Numbered from the stretch's first letter, positions 1 through 5,785 are shown. The stretch is DNA of 6,161 nucleotides from Anderseniella sp. (GCA_013041995.1 JABDRA010000452.1:1-6161); one strand, 5' to 3'. Made by a program: numbers and translations. Notes: generated from the sequence alone by a model not told the origin.

Positions 1-657
1 GAGATCACCATCGCCTACGGCATGACGGAAACCAGCCCGGTGTCGTTTCAAAGCGATACACGCGATACGCTGGACCGGCGTGTCTCGACGGTGGGACGCA
101 TTCACCCGCACGTCGAAGTCAAGATCATCAATGAGGCCGGTGACACTGTTGCTGTTGGCGAACAGGGCGAACTGTTGACACGCGGATACTGCGTGATGAA
201 AGGCTATTGGGGCGATCCGGAGACAACGGCGCAGGCTATTGACAAGGATGGCTGGATGCATACCGGCGATCTTGCTGTTCTGGATGCGGAAGGCTATTGC
301 AACATTGTCGGACGGGTGAAGGACATGTTGATCCGCGGCGGTGAGAACGTCTATCCCCGTGAGATTGAAGAATTTCTGATGAGCCATCCATCGATCCAGC
401 AGGCACAGGTTTTCGGCGTGCCGGATCAGAAATACGGTGAAGAGGTATGTGCCTGGATTGTGCTGGCACCTGGACAGGCGATGTCGCAGGACGATGTCCG
501 CAGCGCCTGCAATGGCCAGATTGCCCATTACAAGATCCCGCGCTATATGCGGTTTGTCAGTGAGTTTCCCATGACGGTCACCGGGAAGCCGCAAAAGTTT
601 GTGATGCGTGACAAAATGATCGAGGACCTCGGATTGAAAGCCGACAAGACCGCATGA
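1..657 (+). CDS. Acyl-CoA synthetase / AMP-dependent ligase (C-terminal part, 5' end outside window)
   Basis: This is the last 218 residues of an ANL-superfamily adenylating enzyme, which activates a carboxylic acid with ATP to an acyl-AMP and then transfers it to CoA. The frame is open from base 1, so the start lies upstream; full-length relatives are usually 500-560 residues. Visible core motifs are YGMTETSP (residues 6-13, motif A5), HTGDL with the ribose-binding Asp at about 90, GRVKD at 104-108 (hinge between large and small domains), RGGENVYPREIE just after it, and the C-terminal TGKPQK, whose Lys at about 196 is the expected catalytic lysine for adenylation. The C-terminal domain looks complete. 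The motifs fit the medium/long-chain fatty acyl-CoA ligase branch, but the substrate pocket is mostly outside the window, so an aryl or other acid cannot be excluded. Its stop codon overlaps the start of the nicotinamidase gene (ATGA), indicating co-transcription and probable translational coupling. Confidence 0.93.
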   Translation, partial: EITIAYGMTETSPVSFQSDTRDTLDRRVSTVGRIHPHVEVKIINEAGDTVAVGEQGELLTRGYCVMKGYWGDPETTAQAIDKDGWMHTGDLAVLDAEGYCNIVGRVKDMLIRGGENVYPREIEEFLMSHPSIQQAQVFGVPDQKYGEEVCAWIVLAPGQAMSQDDVRSACNGQIAHYKIPRYMRFVSEFPMTVTGKPQKFVMRDKMIEDLGLKADKTA

Positions 658-1289
658 GCACCATCAAACCGGAACAACGCGACGTGCTGCTGGTCATCGA
701 TGTGCAGAACGATTTCTGTCCCGGCGGTGCGCTGGAGGTACCACGCGGTCATGAAGTCGTGCCGGTCATCAATGAGCTGATCTCGCTGTTTGACCATGTC
801 ATACTGACTCAGGACTGGCATCCGCGCGGGCATAGTTCGTTTGCCAGCAGCCATCCCGGCAAGCAACCGTTCAGTGAAATATCAATGGACTATGGTCCGC
901 AAACACTGTGGCCGGATCACTGTATTCAGGGCAGTACGGGTGCTGCCTTCCATGACGGCCTGTTCTGGGCCAAGGCGGAGATGGTCATTCGCAAGGGCTT
1001 TCGTTCAGGCATAGACAGCTATTCGGCGTTTTTTGAAAACGACAAGACCACGCCGACCGGTCTGACCGGCTATTTGCGGGAACGTGGTTTTACCCGGGTG
1101 TTCTGCGCAGGGTTGGCGTTTGACTATTGCGTTCGCTACTCGGCGGAAGACGCTCAGCGCCAGCGATTTGAAACCTACGTCATCGAGGATGCCTACCGGG
1201 CAATAGACATGCAGGGCAGCGCGGCGGTAACCCGGGACAGTTTGTCCGGGCTTGGTATCGGTCTGATCAGTTCAATGGACATTCGCTAG
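654..1289 (+). CDS. pncA: Nicotinamidase / pyrazinamidase (isochorismatase fold)
   Basis: A 211-residue cytosolic amidohydrolase expected to convert nicotinamide to nicotinate and ammonia, the first step of NAD salvage through the Preiss-Handler route. The length matches bacterial PncA (about 210). The N-terminus has the family signature DVQNDFCPGGAL (16-27) with catalytic Asp16. DWHPRGHSSF supplies metal ligands Asp54 and His56, WPDHCIQG supplies the third at His89, Lys114 in IRKGF is the catalytic lysine, and GLAFDYCV holds the nucleophile Cys159. The full triad and metal site are therefore present, which separates it from non-nicotinamidase isochorismatase-fold hydrolases. The ATG overlaps the ligase stop and has no strong Shine-Dalgarno of its own, so translation is probably coupled to the upstream gene. 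The reaction assignment follows from the family; no residue seen argues against it. Confidence 0.95.
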   Translation: MSTIKPEQRDVLLVIDVQNDFCPGGALEVPRGHEVVPVINELISLFDHVILTQDWHPRGHSSFASSHPGKQPFSEISMDYGPQTLWPDHCIQGSTGAAFHDGLFWAKAEMVIRKGFRSGIDSYSAFFENDKTTPTGLTGYLRERGFTRVFCAGLAFDYCVRYSAEDAQRQRFETYVIEDAYRAIDMQGSAAVTRDSLSGLGIGLISSMDIR

Positions 1290-1335
1290 CGCTGATCCAT
1301 ATGCAAATCCTGTTTGGCTGGTATCCGCTTGCTGC

Positions 1336-1341
1336 AGGGAG
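1336..1341 (+). promoter_or_regulatory. Ribosome binding site that decides the MFS start
   Basis: AGGGAG sits 7 bases ahead of the ATG at 1349. The alternative upstream ATG at 1301 follows the pncA stop by only 11 bases and has no purine-rich stretch, so the shorter protein is preferred. Confidence 0.7.
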
Positions 1342-1348
1342 TTTGAGA

Positions 1349-2527
1349 ATGAGCGATGATTTCGTCCCGCCATATTCCAAGGGTGTGTTCAGGCTGAGGG
1401 CGTTTGCACTGTTGTGTTGTTTTTCCATGACGACAAGCCAGGCGCTGCTTCCAGTTGTGATGTCGGACTATGGGATTTCACAGACAAGCGTTGGTTATGC
1501 CATGTCCACGACCGGCATCTCAGTACTCATATTCGGGGTGGTATCAGGGCTTTTCATTTCCAGGTTTGGAGCCTTGGCGGGCGTGGTATCGGGTACGGCC
1601 ATCATGCTTGTTGCCCATTTGTCGTTCGGTCTGGTATCGCCTAGTGAATGGTCAGTGACGGTATCTCGCTTCGTGCATGGCATAGGTGCTGGTATGGGAC
1701 TGCCGGCGGCAATGGCATTTGCGACTGTCATGCTGCAAGGCAAAAATGCCACTGCTTATTTTGGCATTTTCACATCAATGATTGCCGGTGCCAACCTTAT
1801 CGGCCCGCCGCTGGGGGAATGGTATTTGTCCACCTACGGTGCTGACGGATACTTTATTGTGACGGCTGTTCCCGGCGTAGTTTCGTTGGTGATTTTCATC
1901 GGGTTGCTGTTCAAGTTTGGTTCCACGCAGATGAGCCGGAAATCGAATATCCATTATTTTTCCTTGCTGAAACGGAGTGATCTTCAATTGCCGTTTATTG
2001 GTCTTTTGGTGATCGGGTCGTTTTGGGGTTACGTCATTTCCTTCATCTCTGTGGCTTTTGCAGACAAAGGACTGGCTGTAAGCCTGTTCTTCATACCAAT
2101 GACCTGCGGCCTGTTCTTCGGACGCTTTGTTGGACTGAAGCTGGCGCGTTCATATAGCAACCATGCCGTGGCACTCACGGCAGTGGTTCTGACGGCAACA
2201 GCGTTGTTCGCTACAAGCACGCTGTCCGGCGATGTTGTTTCCGTTGTAGCCGGTGCTGTGTTCGGTTTGGGGTATTCACTGGCCTACCCGACACTCAGCA
2301 TGTGGATTTCAAATTCAGTGACCGAGGAAATACGTGGTCAGGCTGTTGCGCTGACCAATACGATTTTCAATGTGGTGATGTTTGGCGCTCCTGCCGTCTG
2401 CGCCTTCTGGATCGGGTACATCACGATCCTGTCCTATCAGTTCTGGCTGTCCCTGGTTTTGGGTTTGGCTGCGGTGCTGGTCTTTTCTCTGGCTAAGGTC
2501 ACAAGAGATTCAAGCGAGCCGAAATAA
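1349..2527 (+). CDS. MFS transporter, 12 predicted membrane segments
   Basis: An inner-membrane major facilitator transporter of 392 residues. I chose the ATG at 1349 because AGGGAG lies 7 bases before it; the in-frame ATG at 1301 would add 16 residues but has no ribosome binding site. Hydrophobic segments run through the protein in two sets of about six, split by a polar, positively charged loop at about 189-213 (GSTQMSRKSN). Between TM2 and TM3 the MFS motif A is degenerate (GLFISRFG, 67-74, with Ser where Asp is usual). TM4 carries RFVHGIGAG (107-115), and TM5 carries GPPLGEW (152-158), like the drug:proton-antiporter motif C. This suggests an exporter-type or YhhS/YfcJ-like member, but the substrate is unknown. 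It lies 59 bases after pncA with no terminator between, so it is probably in the same operon. Transport of nicotinate or a related acid is only a guess from position. Confidence 0.9.
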   Translation: MSDDFVPPYSKGVFRLRAFALLCCFSMTTSQALLPVVMSDYGISQTSVGYAMSTTGISVLIFGVVSGLFISRFGALAGVVSGTAIMLVAHLSFGLVSPSEWSVTVSRFVHGIGAGMGLPAAMAFATVMLQGKNATAYFGIFTSMIAGANLIGPPLGEWYLSTYGADGYFIVTAVPGVVSLVIFIGLLFKFGSTQMSRKSNIHYFSLLKRSDLQLPFIGLLVIGSFWGYVISFISVAFADKGLAVSLFFIPMTCGLFFGRFVGLKLARSYSNHAVALTAVVLTATALFATSTLSGDVVSVVAGAVFGLGYSLAYPTLSMWISNSVTEEIRGQAVALTNTIFNVVMFGAPAVCAFWIGYITILSYQFWLSLVLGLAAVLVFSLAKVTRDSSEPK

Positions 2528-2547
2528 AGCCAACAACAGGCAAACAC

Positions 2548-3309
2548 TCAAAGCTGGACGCCGCGGGTCAGGGCGCCGTCTATGACCAGATTTGTACCCA
2601 TGGTGAAACTGGACGCGGGGCTGGCCAGGAAAACGATGCCGCGGGCGACTTCTTCAGGTGTTGCCATCCGGCCTGTCGGGTTCTTGGCAATGGCCTGTGC
2701 ATAGAGATCAGGCATGTTTTGTTCAATATGCTCCCATACGCCACCCTTGAAATAGGTGTTGCCGGGTGACACCGAGTTTACACGGATGTTCTTCGGTGCC
2801 AGTTCCAGGGCGAGGCGTTGAGAATAATGCGCAAGGGCTGCCTTGAAAGCCCCATAGGCCGGGCCGGTAAAGTCCACTTCGCGACCGGAGACGGACGCGA
2901 CGATGACAATAGCGCCGTGGGAGGATTTTCCCAGCAGGGGCAGGGCGGCGTTGACCATCCGCACGGTGTGCATCATGTCCACGCTGAACGCTGATTTCCA
3001 GGCGTCTTCATTGTCGTCCACCGCCAGTGCGGAGACATTTGCTACGACGATGTCAATCCCGCCAAGTGCAGCGGCACTTTCCCTGACCCAGCCTTCCAGC
3101 GATGCCTTCTCAGCCACATTCACCATTCGACCGATGCTTTTGACACCCTTTTGCGCAAGGCTGGTGGCGGTTTCGTTCACCTCTGCGAGGTTGCGTGCGC
3201 AGATCGATACATTGGCGCCTTCATCTGCAAAGATGTCAGCCGCGCGCCGCCCGATGCCCTTGCTGCCGCCGGTGATAATTGCGTTCAGACCTTTCAATCC
3301 GAGGTCCAT
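2548..3309 (-). CDS. SDR-family NAD(P)-dependent oxidoreductase
   Basis: A 253-residue classical short-chain dehydrogenase/reductase, close to the usual 250. The Rossmann cofactor motif TGGSKGIG is at residues 13-20. The catalytic Ser139 (in VASVSG), Tyr152 and Lys156 (YGAFK) have standard spacing, followed by IRVNSVSPG and a C-terminal GTNLVIDGALTRG typical of the family. The usual NNAG motif is changed to NVSA (91-94). Arg39 at the end of the second strand hints at NADP(H) preference, which is inference. The substrate cannot be deduced; 3-oxoacyl-ACP reductase-like and hydroxy-acid or sugar dehydrogenases share this layout. The ATG at 3309 is preferred over an in-frame TTG at 3330 because MDLGLKG is a common opening for this group and AGGA lies 9 bases ahead of it. 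It is 50 bases downstream of the CDGSH gene on the same strand and probably shares its transcript. It converges with the MFS gene. Confidence 0.92.
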   Translation of the reverse strand: MDLGLKGLNAIITGGSKGIGRRAADIFADEGANVSICARNLAEVNETATSLAQKGVKSIGRMVNVAEKASLEGWVRESAAALGGIDIVVANVSALAVDDNEDAWKSAFSVDMMHTVRMVNAALPLLGKSSHGAIVIVASVSGREVDFTGPAYGAFKAALAHYSQRLALELAPKNIRVNSVSPGNTYFKGGVWEHIEQNMPDLYAQAIAKNPTGRMATPEEVARGIVFLASPASSFTMGTNLVIDGALTRGVQL

Positions 3310-3359
3310 GGTGATTGGTCCTGATTCCAAACTGATGAGACGCGCCGTGATCCAAGCGC

Positions 3360-3599
3360 CTAAAGGCTGTTGTGAGTACCGTCACACAATGGCTGGCCGG
3401 CAGTACGCTTACAGGCGCAGAAGAATTTTCGTCCTGAGGCTTCAGCCCTCCATTTGACCGGCTGCAATCCGGTGCCTTCATGGCTGCCGTCACAGAAGGG
3501 TTGTTTCTTCGACTTTCCGCAGGCGCACCAAGAATAGTTTTTGCCGGCTTCCACTTCGACTGCAATCGGCGCCTTATCGGCAATAACTGGATCTGCCAT
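3360..3599 (-). CDS. Small two-motif CDGSH iron-sulfur protein
   Basis: A 79-residue soluble protein with two consecutive CDGSH zinc-finger-type motifs, each expected to bind a [2Fe-2S] cluster through three Cys and one His. Motif 1 gives Cys25, Cys27, Cys36 and His40 (ending CDGSH); motif 2 gives Cys61, Cys63, Cys72 and His76 (ending CDGTH). Both fit C-x-C-x2-(S/T)-x3-P-x-C-D-G-(S/T)-H, with all ligands intact. No membrane anchor or signal peptide is present, unlike mitochondrial mitoNEET. Bacterial relatives are implicated in redox or iron-sulfur handling, but the partner is generally unknown. The start is the ATG at 3599, with GGAGGA 6 bases upstream, a very strong ribosome binding site; longer readings have no such support. 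An AT-rich patch at 3642-3649 (CATATATG on this strand) may serve as the -10 of its promoter, but no clear -35 accompanies it. The SDR gene follows after 50 bases. Confidence 0.93.
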   Translation of the reverse strand: MADPVIADKAPIAVEVEAGKNYSWCACGKSKKQPFCDGSHEGTGLQPVKWRAEASGRKFFCACKRTAGQPLCDGTHNSL

Positions 3600-3649
3600 T
3601 GTAGTTCCTCCGGTTTGGCTCGTTAGACTTCCTGATCCCACCATATATG

Positions 3650-3679
3650 AAAAACGCCGGTATACCTGATAACAACCGG
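3650..3679 (-). terminator. Weak terminator-like hairpin after the Sel1 gene
   Basis: On the minus strand CCGGT (3679-3675) pairs with ACCGG (3661-3657) across a 13-base loop, and a run of five T follows (3654-3650). It lies about 18 bases after the Sel1 stop, where a terminator would separate that transcript from the CDGSH gene. The stem is only five pairs and the loop is long, so it may be inefficient or accidental. Confidence 0.3.
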
Positions 3680-3696
3680 GTGTGAGGAGAGCTACT

Positions 3697-4161
3697 CTAC
3701 TTTCGGCTTGCACAGTCATCTGCAACGCGTTGGGCTTTGGCAATCTGTCCGGGTGTCATTTTCGACAACAGGTATTGAAAGCGGTTCTTTGCTTCATCCC
3801 CACCCTTGGCCGCTGCAAGGCTTAACCACATGTGTGCCTTGACGAAGTCGATGGATACACCCCTGCCACGGGCGTAGGCGTCACCGAGATACATTTGTGC
3901 TTCGACGTTTCCCTGGGCGGCTGATTTCTCGAACCAGTGCAAGGCCTGGTCATAGTTCTGGAGTTCAAGATACTTCATGCCGACAACAAGCTGGGAGGCG
4001 GCATCGCCCTCCTGGGCACGCTTGAAGCGCTGCGATATCCCTACCGGCTTGTTTGTCTGAGTTGCCGATTGCAGAAAGTATGGGTGCTGCGCCCGATCTG
4101 CGCCACCGGTTGCCACTGTCAGTGGTATCGCCATCAGCGAGGCTATGACGACACTGGTCAT
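3697..4161 (-). CDS. Exported Sel1-repeat (TPR-like) protein
   Basis: A 154-residue protein with a hydrophobic N-terminus (residues 2-18, ending near ATGGA) that looks like a signal peptide, although it lacks the usual basic residues directly after Met. The rest is alpha-helical repeats: a first Sel1/TPR-like unit at about 52-84 (GDAASQLVVGMKYLELQNYDQALHWFEKSAAQG) and a canonical Sel1 unit at about 85-121 (NVEAQMYLGDAYARGRGVS... with AHMWLSLAAAKGG). The tail KMTPGQIAKAQRVADD at 134-149 is common at the end of such proteins. Sel1 repeats are protein-interaction scaffolds, often periplasmic and envelope-linked; the partner here is unknown. The ATG at 4161 follows AGGAGG by 9 bases. The frame continues far upstream, but that part overlaps the promoter and has poor protein character, so I left it out. 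A GTG start near 4197 would add a basic SSHRRKN stretch but lies before the ribosome binding site. Confidence 0.85.
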   Translation of the reverse strand: MTSVVIASLMAIPLTVATGGADRAQHPYFLQSATQTNKPVGISQRFKRAQEGDAASQLVVGMKYLELQNYDQALHWFEKSAAQGNVEAQMYLGDAYARGRGVSIDFVKAHMWLSLAAAKGGDEAKNRFQYLLSKMTPGQIAKAQRVADDCASRK

Positions 4162-4188
4162 GGCATTCTTCCTCCTGTGCGAAGAAAA

Positions 4189-4217
4189 ATGATGCACAAC
4201 ACAGGTGAGGCGGTCAA
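4189..4217 (-). promoter_or_regulatory. Sigma70-like promoter for the Sel1 gene
   Basis: On the minus strand TTGACC (4217-4212) is followed by a 17-base spacer and CATCAT (4194-4189), matching the -35 at five and the -10 at four of six consensus positions. Transcription would begin near 4182, leaving a leader of about 20 bases that contains the AGGAGG at 4176-4171. Spacing and position relative to the gene are what make this convincing. Confidence 0.5.
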
Positions 4218-4528
4218 GCCGGCACGCGATGGGTGTCTGGCGGGCGGCGACGCTCAACAATAAACAACCGCTAATTATGCAAACGTCGATTGGCGTTGTA
4301 TTGGAAGATGAGGTGGTCGAACCAGGCGAGGCCTTGCGGATGCAGCTGCACGACCCCGATGGCGCGGTTCTGGACGTGAGCGCACCGACTGCTCCGGTTG
4401 ACTGAAATACCTGCCGGCATGCCAGGGCGATCCAGTGGGGTGCTGCCTGCAATGCAGCTCTCACTCAAAACTTAACTAATGGGTTTGGGGCGGTTTTTTG
4501 TCGAGATTGTGCGATTTCTGGAGGTGCT

Positions 4529-4550
4529 GGCCGGTACGATTGAACCGGTC
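4529..4550. repeat. Short dyad, CCGGT-8-ACCGG
   Basis: CCGGT at 4531-4535 is mirrored by ACCGG at 4544-4548 around an 8-base centre. One outer G-T and one outer G-C pair would extend it to seven pairs as RNA. It could be an operator or part of a leader hairpin. It is short enough to arise by chance in DNA of this composition. Confidence 0.35.
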
Positions 4551-4596
4551 GCCACAATTACCGGGCGCATTAACTTCGAATGATTGTTGAATCGTA
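4535..4596. repeat. Near-perfect 11-base inverted repeat, arms 40 bases apart
   Basis: TACGATTGAAC at 4535-4545 and GTTGAATCGTA at 4586-4596 are reverse complements with a single mismatch. The 40-base spacing (centre to centre about five helical turns) would place two copies of a half-site or operator in opposite orientation. No T-run follows, so it is not a terminator. The left arm overlaps the CCGGT dyad. Function unknown. Confidence 0.35.
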
Positions 4597-4694
4597 ACAG
4601 CCTGCACTTTGATTCACCTTGGGTAATGGAATAACGGGTCACATCTCACATACGGCAAAAATGTGATGAAAAACCTGTCTGGATCGCCACAATT
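4549..4694 (+). repeat. Direct repeat TCGCCACAATT, two copies
   Basis: The same 11 bases, TCGCCACAATT, occur at 4549-4559 and 4684-4694, both in the gene-free region upstream of the EF-hand gene. An exact repeat of this length within 135 bases is modestly unexpected and could mark a regulator binding site. No function can be assigned. Confidence 0.35.
4646..4666. promoter_or_regulatory. Possible operator dyad TCACAT-9-ATGTGA
   Basis: TCACAT at 4646-4651 and ATGTGA at 4661-4666 form a perfect 6-base dyad around nine bases. A further TCACAT lies at 4639-4644. The half-site letters resemble CRP/FNR-family half-sites but in the outward order, so no family is claimed. It lies about 235 bases before the EF-hand start. 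Confidence 0.25.
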
Positions 4695-4793
4695 TGCTAT
4701 CCCTCAAGGTGAGGTATTGATCCTTCCGGACATGCCTTAATCCATCATGAATTGACCCCGACATCTCCCTGCGACCCGCATGTCACCGCCGCA

Positions 4794-4799
4794 TTGACA
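4794..4799 (+). promoter_or_regulatory. Possible -35 element upstream of the EF-hand gene
   Basis: A perfect TTGACA lies about 100 bases before the EF-hand start codon. At the correct distance there is no good TATAAT-like hexamer (the region 4816-4823 is GC-rich), so this is only a partial promoter match. The true promoter may use another sigma factor or an activator. Confidence 0.25.
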
Positions 4800-4899
4800 G
4801 GTCATTTTCCTAGACAGCGGATGGTAGCTGCACGACTTTACTGGCTGCTTAGCGAGCCAGGTGCAGTTCATCAAAACTAAGTGTAACAGGAGACTTAAA

Positions 4900-5118
4900 A
4901 TGAAAAAACTTCTCGCAATCGTCCTTGCTACTGGTTTTGCTTCAACCGCAGCGCTTGCTGCTGACTTCACCGCTGTCGACGCCGACCAGAACGGCTCGGT
5001 GACCATGGAAGAAGCCAAGGCTGCCATGCCTGAACTCTCCGAAGATGCCTTCAAGGCTGCTGACGGAGACCAGAATGGTGAGCTGAGTGCAGACGAGTTT
5101 GCTACAATCCAGGGCTAG
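4900..5118 (+). CDS. Small exported EF-hand calcium-binding protein
   Basis: A 72-residue precursor. The N-terminus MKKLLAIVLATGFASTAALA is a textbook Sec signal peptide with cleavage expected after Ala20 (ALA-AD), giving a mature periplasmic or secreted protein of about 52 residues. The mature part is almost entirely two EF-hand loops: residues 27-38 (Asp27, Asp29, Asn31, Ser33, Glu38) and 55-66 (Asp55, Asp57, Asn59, Glu61, Glu66). Each has the canonical 12-residue D-x-D-x-N-G pattern and a final Glu, so both should bind calcium. The mature chain is acidic. The ATG at 4900 has AGGAG 7 bases upstream; a GTG at 4861 in the same frame would put extra residues before the signal peptide and is rejected. 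The gene stands alone, with a long upstream region and its own strong terminator, so it is a single-gene transcript. Whether it buffers calcium, senses it, or regulates a partner is unknown. Confidence 0.92.
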   Translation: MKKLLAIVLATGFASTAALAADFTAVDADQNGSVTMEEAKAAMPELSEDAFKAADGDQNGELSADEFATIQG

Positions 5119-5145
5119 CACGAGCCTGCCACTGCAATTGAGTTG

Positions 5146-5177
5146 GCCCTGCCGGATTTGTTCCGGCGGGGCTTTTT
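5146..5177 (+). terminator. Strong intrinsic terminator after the EF-hand gene
   Basis: An 11-pair stem, with one G-T wobble, forms between 5146-5156 and 5162-5172 around a 5-base loop (5157-5161), followed at once by TTTTT (5173-5177). It starts 28 bases after the EF-hand stop. There is no matching A-run on the left side, so it works for plus-strand transcription only. Confidence 0.92.
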
Positions 5178-5449
5178 GGTTTTGAGGATTGGGTCGGGGC
5201 TATGCCGTCGCATCACAAAACATATTGGGGAGGCCGGCTGCAGGACCCGCCGTGCCAATGTGCTGTTGAAGGACCTCCTGAGACCGCAGCTTTCCCGGCT
5301 CCATCCATATCACCGCTCCGGACAGCGTTGAAGAAACTCTCTATGGCTCCCTGCGGTGTGGAGCGATCCGCCCGGGACATTGGCGGGCCGCCGACCTGGT
5401 AACGGTGACATGGCATCATCGCTGATAGTGGTCAATTCGGGAAGGGGAT

Positions 5450-5785
5450 TTACCGGTGTCCCGGTTCTTCGGTCTGTCCTGTCTGCCTGACCGCTTCATC
5501 TATCATTGCCGTGAATGCGGTCGCAACAATATCGACCGAACCGGGGTTGGTTTTCATGCGGTCGTCCAGCTGATCCAGCAAGGTGGCAATGTCTGTTTCA
5601 GCTGCGGCAAGCATCCGTTTCGAAGGTGTTCGTATCTCCGACAACACTGCCCGGGCAATCTTGAGACACAGGACCTTTTCCTTATCGGCTATGACGTTCC
5701 AAAGCGCATCGGCATTGTTCTGGTCCGGCGCAGGTGCTGACGGATAGAGAACATTGGCGACGGCCATGCCGAGCTGTTTTTCCAT
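5450..5785 (-). CDS. Hypothetical protein downstream of the L,D-transpeptidase
   Basis: I do not recognise this 111-residue protein. It has no signal peptide or membrane segment and looks soluble and mainly helical. After a Pro/Ala-rich turn (PSAPAPDQ, about 15-22) come amphipathic stretches: DALWNVIADKEKVLCLKIARAVLSEI (about 26-51), then TPSKRMLAAAETDIATLLDQLDDRMKTNPG (about 53-82) and VDIVATAFTAMIDEAVRQ (about 84-101), with a polar tail. It has one Cys. Codon use resembles that of the neighbouring genes, and the opposite-strand frame over the same bases is far less protein-like, which supports a real gene. The ATG at 5785 has only a weak AAGG about 9 bases upstream. It begins 37 bases after the transpeptidase stop on the same strand without a terminator, so co-transcription is likely; no function follows from that alone. 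Confidence 0.65.
   Translation of the reverse strand: MEKQLGMAVANVLYPSAPAPDQNNADALWNVIADKEKVLCLKIARAVLSEIRTPSKRMLAAAETDIATLLDQLDDRMKTNPGSVDIVATAFTAMIDEAVRQTGQTEEPGHR

Larger units (their letters stand above)
4218..4860. other. Long intergenic region with no convincing gene
   Basis: This stretch lies between the Sel1 promoter and the EF-hand gene leader. Open frames on both strands (for example 4271-4468 minus and 4205-4405 plus) lack ribosome binding sites and recognisable domains. No tRNA or clear small RNA with a terminator is visible. It does contain several short repeats and dyads listed separately, and the right-hand part should hold the EF-hand promoter. Confidence 0.6.

Noticed and set aside
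2903..3457. Plus-strand open frame of 184 codons
   Set aside because: It lies antisense to the SDR and CDGSH genes, which have complete family motifs and ribosome binding sites. Its composition is Ser/Ala/Arg-rich with no domain, as expected for a shadow frame.
3236..3583. Minus-strand open frame of 115 codons
   Set aside because: It is out of frame across the CDGSH gene and the start of the SDR and is basic and low in family character.
4341..4350. Perfect 10-base palindrome TGCAGCTGCA
   Set aside because: A single short palindrome with no second copy and no position relative to a promoter or terminator, so chance is an adequate explanation.
4162..4464. N-terminal extension of the Sel1 protein by about 100 residues
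   Set aside because: It would cover the promoter and the AGGAGG at 4171-4176 and precede the signal-peptide-like segment. The sequence is low in protein character.
4205..4468. Open frames on both strands (plus 4205-4405, minus 4271-4468)
   Set aside because: No ribosome binding site, no known domain, and they contradict each other over the same bases. The plus-strand stretch VVLEDEVVEPGEALRMQLHD looks protein-like by eye but has no support.
4737..5054. Minus-strand open frame opposite the EF-hand gene
   Set aside because: The Ala/Ser-rich stretch is the antisense of the EF-hand coding sequence, which has a signal peptide, two calcium loops and a ribosome binding site.
5456..5740. Plus-strand frame with several Cys (CREC, CFSC) suggesting a zinc-binding protein
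   Set aside because: It is antisense to the 111-residue minus-strand gene, whose codon use and composition are much more natural, and it has no ribosome binding site.
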